Shown in pieces: positions 42,661-49,761 of a stretch of 64,000 nt of DNA. Both the position numbers and the translations under genes were made by a program. This stretch comes from Clostridia bacterium (lineage in GTDB: Bacteria; Bacillota; Clostridia; Oscillospirales; CAG-382), in assembly GCA_017447445.1 (NCBI GenBank), contig JAFSNK010000003.1, positions 1 to 64,000 of the forward strand, given 5' to 3'. Numbering within the stretch: position 1 is the stretch's first letter; the number at the start of each line of letters is the position of its first letter. A model generated the notes under the pieces. That model made no database searches. It was not told where the DNA came from and saw only the letters and a program-made list of their open reading frames with translations.

Positions 42661-45600
42661 TTAAGCGTCGATGGTGGAAATGGTAAGCGTCGTTTCCTCC
42701 AGAACGTCCAGCAGCACCCGCACGGTGTCGAGCGCGGTGAACATGGTAACGTTGTTTTCGGTGGAGATGCGGCGTATGCGGTAGCCATCGCTTTCCTGAT
42801 CGGCGTCGCCTATATCGCGGGTGTTTATAACGTAAGCGATGTGTCCCTGACGCAGCGCTTCGGGTATCTCGTCGCTGCCTTCGCCGATTTTTTTAAGTAT
42901 GTGCGTGCGAATGCCGTTCGCTTTAAGGAAGTTCGCCGTGCCCTCGGTCGCCTCGATGTTGAACCCGAGGTTGTAGAAGCGGCGTATAAGCGGCAGCGCC
43001 TCGTCCTTGTCCTTATCCGCTATGGTGGCGAACACCGTGCCGTAGTTCTGCAGGTGCATACCGCTTGCCTGCAGCGCTTTGTAAAGCGCGCGGTTCAGCT
43101 TGTCGTCATATCCGATCGCCTCGCCGGTGGATTTCATTTCCGGCGAAAGGTAAGCGTCCAGCCCGCGTATCTTGTTGAACGAGAACACCGGGACCTTAAC
43201 GTAAACGCGCTTCTTCTCGTCGGGATATATCCCGAAAATGCCCTGCTCCTTAAGGCTCCTGCCCAGAATGACCTCCGTCGCGATGTCGGCAAGGCTGTAG
43301 CCGGTCGACTTCGAAAGGAAGGGCACCGTGCGCGAGGAGCGCGGGTTGACTTCTATAATATAAACGTTTTCGTCGCCGTCCACTATGAACTGGATGTTGT
43401 AAAGCCCTTTTATTCCTATGCCCAGTCCCAGCTTCTTCGCATAGCACAGGATCGTGCCCTTGACCCTGTCGGAAATGCTGAAAGTCGGATAAACGCTTAT
43501 CGAGTCGCCGGAGTGCACGCCGGTGCGCTCCACAAGCTCCATTATCCCGGGCACGAAAACGTCCACGCCGTCGCAGATCGCGTCGACCTCCACCTCTTTG
43601 CCCTGGATGTATTTGTCCACCAGCACCGGCTTGTCCTCGTCTATTTCGACCGCCGTCTTAAGATATTGTTTAAGCTGGCTTTCGTTGCCGACTATCTGCA
43701 TCGCTCTGCCGCCCAGCACAAAGCTCGGCCGGACCAGCACCGGATATCCGATCTCGGCGGCGGCTTTAACGCCGTCTTCGATGTTGGTTACCGCTTTTCC
43801 GGCGGGCTGTGGGATCTCCAGCGATTCAAGCAGATGCTCGAACAGATCGCGGTTCTCGGCGCGGTCTATCGCTTCGCAGTCGGTGCCTATAAGCTTCACG
43901 CCGCGGCGCATAAGCGGTTCGGCAAGGTTTATAGCCGTCTGTCCGCCCAAAGAAGCTATAACGCCTTCCGGCTTTTCAAAATCTATAATGTTCATCACGT
44001 CTTCCGGCGTCAGCGGTTCGAAATAAAGCTTGTCGGCGGTGGTGTAGTCGGTCGAAACCGTTTCGGGGTTGTTGTTTATTATTATCGCCTCGTAGCCGCT
44101 GCGCTTTATCGTCTGTACCGCGTGCACGGTGGAATAGTCGAACTCCACGCCCTGCCCTATGCGTATCGGGCCTGCGCCAAGCACAACTATCTTCTTTTTG
44201 CCGGTAAGCCGGGAATCGTTCTTTCCGGAATAGGAGGAATACAGGTAGGCAATGTATTCGCCGGTATGCAGGGTGTCCACCATGCGGAACACCGGCGCTA
44301 TGCCGTTTTCGCGGCGCATTTTCCACACCGCAAGCTCGTCTTCGCCCCACAGGGCGGCTATGGTCTTGTCCGCAAATCCCATTATTTTCGCGGCCTTCAG
44401 CGCTTCCAGATCGTTTTTGTGCGTTTTCAGCACGTTTTCCCCGTCGATTATGCGCTTCAGCGATTCAAGGAACAGCCCGGTTATCATGGTCGTTTCGTGC
44501 AGTTCGTCCGTCGTAACGCCGCGGCGCAGAAGCTCCGCCACTGCAAAAATTCCGTCGTCGCGGAAGGTCTTTATGTATTTCTTGATCGCGCCGGTCTCCA
44601 TTTTGTCGAACTTTTTAAGGTGGAAGCTGTCGGCGCCGGTCTCCAGCGAGCGCACCGATTTAAGGAAGCATTCCTCCAGCGTGGAGCCTATCCCCATAAC
44701 CTCGCCAGTCGCCTTCATCTGCGTGCCGAGGTCGTTCGGCGCGCCGGTGAACTTGTCGAACGGGAACCGCGGGAACTTCGCCACGAGGTAATCCAGGCTC
44801 GGCTCGATCGCGGCGGTGCCGCCCGCCACCGGGATATCCTCCAGCGCCATGCCGACGGCTATCTTCGCGGTAACTCGGGCGATCGGGTATCCGCTCGCCT
44901 TGGAAGCCAGCGCCGACGACCGCGAAACGCGCGGATTCACTTCTATTAAATAATACTCGCTCGAATCGGGATTCAGCGCGAACTGCACGTTGCAGCCCCC
45001 GGCGATCTTAAGTTCGCGGATTATCTTTATCGCGCTGTCGTTAAGCATTTTAAGGTCGTGCGCGTTAAGCGAAAGTATCGGCGCAACCACAATACTGTCG
45101 CCGGTGTGAACGCCCACCGGGTCCACGTTTTCCATACCGCAGATCGTAATGGCTTTGTCGTAGGAATCGCGCATAACCTCGAACTCTATTTCCTTAAAGC
45201 CCTTAACGCTCTTTTCCACCAGCACCTGGTGCACCGGCGAAAGGCGGAACGCGTTTATCGCAACGTCCTCCAGCTCACGCTCGTCATAGGCGAATCCGCC
45301 GCCGGTCCCGCCCAGAGTGAATGCGGGGCGGAGCACGACCGGATATCCGATCTCCGCGGCGGCTTTCTTCGCTTCTTCCATATTATAGGTTATCTGCGAA
45401 GGGATCGTCGGTTCGCCTATCGACTGGCAAAGCTCCTTGAACAGCTCGCGGTCCTCCGCGCGCTCTATACTGCGGCTGTCGGTGCCCAGCAGCTCGACTC
45501 CGCATTCTTTCAGAACGCCCTTCTTTTCAAGCTGCATCGCAAGGTTTAGCCCCGTCTGCCCGCCTATGCCAGGCACAATGGCGTCCGGGCGCTCGTAGCG

Positions 45601-45834
45601 CAGTATTTTTGCAATGTATTCCAGCGTCAGCGGCTCCATATAAACCTTGTCGGCTATGGAAGTGTCGGTCATTATCGTGGCGGGGTTGGAGTTGCACAGC
45701 ACCACCTCGTAGCCTTCTTCCTTCAGCGCAAGGCACGCCTGAGTCCCGGCGTAGTCGAATTCCGCCGCCTGCCCTATCACTATAGGTCCCGATCCGATTA
45801 TAAGGATCTTTTTGATGTCGGTCCTCTTTGCCAT
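42661..45834 (-). CDS. carB: Carbamoyl-phosphate synthase large subunit
   Basis: 1057 residues from ATG 45834, close to the usual 1060-1075. Two ATP-grasp halves: the first from KILIIGSGPIVIGQAAEFDY, the second from IVVLGAGPIRIGQGVEFDYS at about residue 550. The C-terminal MGS-like domain (about 930-1057) probably binds the allosteric effector. The enzyme phosphorylates bicarbonate and carbamate, using ammonia that normally comes from glutamine through CarA. In Gram-positive pyr operons carA usually precedes carB; here pyrC ends five bases before carB and no carA is present. Either carA is elsewhere or ammonia is used directly. Confidence 0.98.
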   Translation of the reverse strand: MAKRTDIKKILIIGSGPIVIGQAAEFDYAGTQACLALKEEGYEVVLCNSNPATIMTDTSIADKVYMEPLTLEYIAKILRYERPDAIVPGIGGQTGLNLAMQLEKKGVLKECGVELLGTDSRSIERAEDRELFKELCQSIGEPTIPSQITYNMEEAKKAAAEIGYPVVLRPAFTLGGTGGGFAYDERELEDVAINAFRLSPVHQVLVEKSVKGFKEIEFEVMRDSYDKAITICGMENVDPVGVHTGDSIVVAPILSLNAHDLKMLNDSAIKIIRELKIAGGCNVQFALNPDSSEYYLIEVNPRVSRSSALASKASGYPIARVTAKIAVGMALEDIPVAGGTAAIEPSLDYLVAKFPRFPFDKFTGAPNDLGTQMKATGEVMGIGSTLEECFLKSVRSLETGADSFHLKKFDKMETGAIKKYIKTFRDDGIFAVAELLRRGVTTDELHETTMITGLFLESLKRIIDGENVLKTHKNDLEALKAAKIMGFADKTIAALWGEDELAVWKMRRENGIAPVFRMVDTLHTGEYIAYLYSSYSGKNDSRLTGKKKIVVLGAGPIRIGQGVEFDYSTVHAVQTIKRSGYEAIIINNNPETVSTDYTTADKLYFEPLTPEDVMNIIDFEKPEGVIASLGGQTAINLAEPLMRRGVKLIGTDCEAIDRAENRDLFEHLLESLEIPQPAGKAVTNIEDGVKAAAEIGYPVLVRPSFVLGGRAMQIVGNESQLKQYLKTAVEIDEDKPVLVDKYIQGKEVEVDAICDGVDVFVPGIMELVERTGVHSGDSISVYPTFSISDRVKGTILCYAKKLGLGIGIKGLYNIQFIVDGDENVYIIEVNPRSSRTVPFLSKSTGYSLADIATEVILGRSLKEQGIFGIYPDEKKRVYVKVPVFSFNKIRGLDAYLSPEMKSTGEAIGYDDKLNRALYKALQASGMHLQNYGTVFATIADKDKDEALPLIRRFYNLGFNIEATEGTANFLKANGIRTHILKKIGEGSDEIPEALRQGHIAYVINTRDIGDADQESDGYRIRRISTENNVTMFTALDTVRVLLDVLEETTLTISTIDA

Positions 45835-45839
45835 TCTTC

Positions 45840-47045
45840 TTACCTCCGTATTCCTTCGTAAACCGTCCTGCCTCCGCATACGGTAAGCAGGCATTCTCCG
45901 TATATCTCAAATCCCTCGAACGGCGTCGATCTGCCCATCGAAAGGAACTTTGCGCTGTCGACGGAGCCTTTTGCGTTAAGATCCCATACCGTGTATCCGT
46001 TTCCGTCTATCCCGAACCGCTTCCGCGGCGCCTCGCACAGCAGCCCGGCAAGTTTTTCCAGCGCTATCACCCCGGCTTTTACCAAATAGGTGTAAAGCAG
46101 CGGGAACGCGGTCTCCAGCCCGACTATCCCGAAAGGGCTGCCTTTAAGTCCGCGCGCCTTTTCTTCGGCGGCGTGCGGCGCGTGGTCGGTGGCTATCATA
46201 TCCACCGTTCCGTCGCAAAGCCCTTCCAGAAGCGCCTCTCTGTCGGCTTTTCCGCGCAGAGGCGGATTCATTTTGAACCGCCCGTCCTCACGCATAAAGC
46301 TTTCGTCCAGCAAAAGGTAGTGCGGCGCGGTTTCGCAGGTAACGTCCGCTCCGCTTTTTTTCGCCTCGCGGATCAGCTCCACACTCTCTTTCGTCGAAAT
46401 ATGGCATACATGGTAGGCGGCTCCGGTCTCGGCGGCAAGGCGCAAGTCGCGTTCGATCTGCCGCCATTCGCTTTCGGAGCATATCCCTTTGTGCCCGTGC
46501 TTTTCGGCATAGGCGCCCGCGTGTATATATCCGCCGTGCAGCAGGGAGTTCACCTCGCAGTGCGCGGCGATCACCTTTCCCAGCCTTTTCGCTTCGGTCA
46601 TCGCCTCGCGCATCATCCCTTCGTCCTGCACTCCGCGCCCGTCGTCCGAAAAAGCAACGGCGCGATTCGCCGTACCGCGCAGGTCGGCAAGCCTTTCGCC
46701 CTTTTCGCCCACGGTCAGCGCGCAGTATGGGTGAACGTTTATCACGGCGTCGCGGCGTATTATTTCCAGTTCCTTTTCCAGATTCTCCGCGCAGTCCGGC
46801 ACGGGATCCAGGTTCGGCATGGCGCATACGTCGGTATATCCTCCGTGCGCCGCCGCAAGCGAACCGGTCTTAATCGTTTCCTTATAAGAAAATCCCGGTT
46901 CGCGAAAGTGCACGTGCACGTCGCAAAAACCGGGAAAAACGGTATATTCGCCGTCGGCGCCGCTGCCGGCAAGAAGCGCTGCCGCCTCCTGCGCGCGTAC
47001 GTCGCCTTCGTTCATAAGTATGGAAACCAGCCTGTGTTCCGCCAT
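45840..47045 (-). CDS. pyrC: Dihydroorotase, class I
   Basis: 401 residues from ATG 47045, preceded by AAAGGAAGTTCGAA. Zinc amidohydrolase closing carbamoyl-aspartate to dihydroorotate. Metal-site motifs in order: FCDVHVHFREPG, AAHCE, VCHISTKE and IATDHAPH. The stretch FKMNPPLRGKADREAL is the substrate-loop region of the family. Its short N-terminal domain is slightly reduced compared with typical 425-residue members. First gene of the pyrimidine operon, behind a leader with a possible attenuator. Confidence 0.96.
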   Translation of the reverse strand: MAEHRLVSILMNEGDVRAQEAAALLAGSGADGEYTVFPGFCDVHVHFREPGFSYKETIKTGSLAAAHGGYTDVCAMPNLDPVPDCAENLEKELEIIRRDAVINVHPYCALTVGEKGERLADLRGTANRAVAFSDDGRGVQDEGMMREAMTEAKRLGKVIAAHCEVNSLLHGGYIHAGAYAEKHGHKGICSESEWRQIERDLRLAAETGAAYHVCHISTKESVELIREAKKSGADVTCETAPHYLLLDESFMREDGRFKMNPPLRGKADREALLEGLCDGTVDMIATDHAPHAAEEKARGLKGSPFGIVGLETAFPLLYTYLVKAGVIALEKLAGLLCEAPRKRFGIDGNGYTVWDLNAKGSVDSAKFLSMGRSTPFEGFEIYGECLLTVCGGRTVYEGIRR

Positions 47046-47061
47046 TTCGAACTTCCTTTGT

Positions 47062-47094
47062 AAAAAACAAAATCCCGCCGCGGCAGGGCAGGGA
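47062..47094 (-). terminator. Possible attenuator in the pyr operon leader
   Basis: Minus strand TCCC-T-GCC ... GGCGGGA with one bulged base, followed by TTTTGTTTTTT, 17 bases before the pyrC start. The position between promoter and first gene suggests conditional termination; no mechanism is visible. Confidence 0.5.
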
Positions 47095-47196
47095 AAACAA
47101 AACAAACGCATACTTCGCACGGCGCAAATTTGCATCGCGCACGTTATTCGCGCCGCTTCGCGATATCCCGTACCGCCTTAAAGCCGCTTTTTAGTG

Positions 47197-47225
47197 ATTA
47201 TAACATCACAATTCGCGTTTGTCAA
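47197..47225 (-). promoter_or_regulatory. Promoter of the pyrimidine operon
   Basis: Minus strand TTGACA (47220-47225), 17-base spacer, TATAAT (47197-47202). Perfect consensus. Confidence 0.85.
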
Positions 47226-47299
47226 TCGTTAAGATCGTTATTTTTGCGTTTTCCGCGGATAAAACATTTGTAAAAAAGCACCTAACCGCGCAAAAAACC

Positions 47300-47328
47300 T
47301 TTACAAACGCGGGCTCACGGTGTATAAT
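47300..47328 (+). promoter_or_regulatory. pepF promoter
   Basis: TTTACA (47300-47305), 17-base spacer, TATAAT (47323-47328). Confidence 0.8.
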
Positions 47329-47363
47329 TGCAAAAAACGGAAACGATAATCAAGGAGGTTTCA

Positions 47364-49160
47364 ATGGCACAGAAGACAGTACCCGCCCGCAGCGAGGTCG
47401 CCGCGGAATACACCTGGGATCTCACGCATATTTTTGCAAGCGACGATAAATGGTTCGAGGAATACGAGGACCTTAAGAATCTTCCGAAGACGTTCGCGGA
47501 GTTCAAAGGAAAACTCGGGGAAAGCGCTTCCGCGCTGCTCGGCTATTTCAAAGCGAGCGACAGCGCGGCCGTAAGGCTGGAGCGGCTTTACGGATACGCC
47601 TCCCGCAAGGGCGACGAGGACACCGGAAACAGCTTTTACCAGGATATGCGCGGCAAGGCGCGCAGCATATATACCGAAGCGGAAAGCGCCTCGGCTTTCG
47701 CCGATCCGGAAATAATGGCGATCCCGGACGAAACGCTTGCAAAATGGCTGGAGGAATGCCCCGGTCTGCGCACCTACAAGCGCGCGCTTTACCGCATCCG
47801 CCGCCGCAGGGCGCACGTGCTCGCTCCCGAATGCGAAGCGCTGCTTGCCTCCGCCGGGGAAATGGCGGAGGCGCCCGAGCAGGTCTACGGCGCGCTGCAC
47901 AGCGCGGATATGCGCTTCCCGGACGCGGAGGATTCGCAGGGGAACAAACATCAGCTCACCGACGGGATGCTGGTACCGCTGCTCGAAAGCGCGGACAGGG
48001 TGCTGCGCCGCAACGCCTTCGAAACCTATTACGCCGGGATAGACGGGCTCCGCAACACCTGCGCCGCGCTTATCGACGCGCAATTCCGGCAGCTCTGCTT
48101 CTTTTCCAAGGCGCGCGGATACGGCGGCACGCTGGAGGCCTCGCTCGATGCGACCGAGGTCCCGACGGAGGTTTATCACAACCTTATAAAAGCCGTTCAC
48201 GGTAATCTGGATAAGATGCACCGCTACGTCGCGCTGCGCAAAAAGCTGCTCGGCGTTGAAGAGCTGCATATGTATGACGTCTACACCCCGATAGTTCGGG
48301 GAGTGGCGAAGGAGATATCCTTCGAAGAGGCGAAGAAGATCACGCTCGAAGCGCTTTCGGTGCTCGGCGAGGATTATCTGGCGATGCTTCGCGAGGGTTA
48401 CGAAAACCGCTGGATCGACGTATACGAGAATATCGGCAAACGCGGCGGCGCCTATTCCTCGATGGGCGATCCGCACCCCTACGTCCTGCTGAACCACCAC
48501 GATAATTTAGACAGTCTGTTTACCCTCGCGCACGAGATGGGGCATTCCATCCACAGCTATTTAAGCATTAAGAACCAGCCGGTGTGCGACGCGGATTACG
48601 TGATCTTCGTCGCGGAGGTCGCCTCCACCTGCAACGAGGTCCTGCTTATGCGCCGCCTGCTTTCCAAAACTCAGGACAAGCGCGAGAGGGCGTATCTTAT
48701 AAACCACTTCCTCGACCAGTTCAAGGGCACGCTCTACCGCCAGACGATGTTCGCGGAGTTCGAGCTGGAGCTCGGCAGGATGAGCGAAAACGGCGAAACG
48801 CTTACAGCCGACGCGCTCTGCAAAAAGTACCGCGAGCTGAACGAGCGTTATTACGGCCCGGATATGGTGTCCGACGAAGGCATCGCGCTGGAATGGGCGC
48901 GCATCCCGCATTTCTACTATAACTATTACGTGTTCCAGTACGCCACCGGCTTTTCCGCCGCCGTCGCCATCGCCAACCGTATTTTAAAAGAAGGCGCGCC
49001 CGCCGTCGCGGACTACAAACGCTTCCTTTCCGGCGGCTGCAGCGCCGATCCGATCTCGCTTCTTAAGATCGCAGGCGTCGATATGAGCACGCCCGGCCCG
49101 GTCGATTCCGCGCTCGCGCTGTTCGGCGAATTGCTTGACGAGATGGAACAGCTTACTTAA
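47364..49160 (+). CDS. pepF: Oligoendopeptidase F
   Basis: 598 residues from ATG 47364 with AAGGAGGTTTCA before it. An in-frame TTG at 47328 lies in the -10 box and cannot be used. M3 family zinc metallopeptidase that cuts oligopeptides of about 7-17 residues in the cytoplasm. The zinc motif HEMGHSIHSYLS begins at His390; the third ligand Glu is in VAEVASTCNEVLL. N-terminal segments EYTWDLTHIFASDDKWFEE and the pre-catalytic GGAYSSMGDPHPYVLLN are typical. Length normal. Followed after 29 bases by trxA. Confidence 0.96.
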   Translation: MAQKTVPARSEVAAEYTWDLTHIFASDDKWFEEYEDLKNLPKTFAEFKGKLGESASALLGYFKASDSAAVRLERLYGYASRKGDEDTGNSFYQDMRGKARSIYTEAESASAFADPEIMAIPDETLAKWLEECPGLRTYKRALYRIRRRRAHVLAPECEALLASAGEMAEAPEQVYGALHSADMRFPDAEDSQGNKHQLTDGMLVPLLESADRVLRRNAFETYYAGIDGLRNTCAALIDAQFRQLCFFSKARGYGGTLEASLDATEVPTEVYHNLIKAVHGNLDKMHRYVALRKKLLGVEELHMYDVYTPIVRGVAKEISFEEAKKITLEALSVLGEDYLAMLREGYENRWIDVYENIGKRGGAYSSMGDPHPYVLLNHHDNLDSLFTLAHEMGHSIHSYLSIKNQPVCDADYVIFVAEVASTCNEVLLMRRLLSKTQDKRERAYLINHFLDQFKGTLYRQTMFAEFELELGRMSENGETLTADALCKKYRELNERYYGPDMVSDEGIALEWARIPHFYYNYYVFQYATGFSAAVAIANRILKEGAPAVADYKRFLSGGCSADPISLLKIAGVDMSTPGPVDSALALFGELLDEMEQLT

Positions 49161-49189
49161 AATCTTTACCGATCAAGGAGGAAAAAACA

Positions 49190-49507
49190 ATGGAGATCAT
49201 TCTTACAAACGAAAACTTCCGAAAGGAAGTGCTTGAAGCGCCCGTCCCGGTGCTCGTCGATTTCTGGGCGCCGTGGTGCGGCCCCTGCCGTATGCTCGCC
49301 CCCGCCGTCGCCGCGATAGCGCAGGAGCGCGCGGGCAGCGTTAAGGTCGGCAAGGTGAACGTCGACGAACAGCCCGCGCTCGCGCAGGCGTTCGGCATCG
49401 CCGGGATCCCCGCGCTGCTGCTCTTCAAGGGCGGAAAAGTCGCCGGGAATATCGTCGGTCTGCGCCCCAAGGAAAGCGTCGACGAATTCATAGACGATAA
49501 TATTTGA
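49190..49507 (+). CDS. trxA: Thioredoxin
   Basis: 105 residues. Redox-active WCGPC with Trp29, Cys30 and Cys33 ([18 protein letters not shown]), Asp in [14 protein letters not shown] and the cis-Pro loop [12 protein letters not shown]. Complete fold. General disulfide reductase. Ribosome site AAGGAGG. In an operon with rubredoxin, which points to redox housekeeping or oxygen defence in an anaerobe. Confidence 0.97.
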   Translation: MEIILTNENFRKEVLEAPVPVLVDFWAPWCGPCRMLAPAVAAIAQERAGSVKVGKVNVDEQPALAQAFGIAGIPALLLFKGGKVAGNIVGLRPKESVDEFIDDNI

Positions 49508-49539
49508 AAAACAAAGCTTACGAAAGGAGTTTTGCACAT

Positions 49540-49695
49540 ATGAAGTATATCTGCGAGGCCTGCGGCTGGGAATACGACGAAGAGCTAGGCGATCCCGAAA
49601 ACGGCATAGCCCCCGGCACCAAGTTCGAAGACCTGCCCGACGATTTCGAATGCCCCGTCTGCGGAGTGGGCAAGGATATGTTCTCCGCGCAGTAA
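49540..49695 (+). CDS. Rubredoxin
   Basis: 51 residues from ATG 49540 with AAAGGAGTTTTGCAC. Mononuclear Fe protein: two Cys pairs, YICEACGW and [11 protein letters not shown], with the typical [18 protein letters not shown] between. One-electron carrier, often to rubrerythrin or superoxide reductase; neither is in the window. Last gene of the pepF operon before a strong terminator. Confidence 0.97.
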   Translation: MKYICEACGWEYDEELGDPENGIAPGTKFEDLPDDFECPVCGVGKDMFSAQ

Positions 49696-49712
49696 ACAAA
49701 CAAAAAAACGCA

Positions 49713-49745
49713 AAAAACCGCCCGGTCGTACCGGACGGTTTTTCG
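49713..49745. terminator. Terminator between rubredoxin and the convergent ATPase
   Basis: AAAACCG-C-CCGGT, loop CGT, ACCGG-A-CGGTTTTT. A and T runs on both flanks allow it to act in both directions. Confidence 0.88.
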
Positions 49746-49761
49746 TTTGTTCGCGGGCGTG

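Larger units (their letters stand above)
47046..47363. other. Divergent control region between pyrC and pepF
   Basis: No gene in 318 bases. It holds the pyr promoter (47197-47225, minus) and a ~145-base transcribed leader with a possible attenuator (47062-47094). The pepF promoter (47300-47328, plus) follows. No PyrR-binding consensus loop was recognised in the leader. Confidence 0.7.

Noticed and set aside
42379..44949. An 856-codon open frame on the plus strand inside carB
   Set aside because: It is antisense to a fully matching carB, with no ribosome site and Arg/His/Val-rich composition typical of GC-rich shadow frames.
47328..47363. Upstream TTG start for pepF
   Set aside because: It lies in the -10 box of the promoter; ATG 47364 has a perfect ribosome site.
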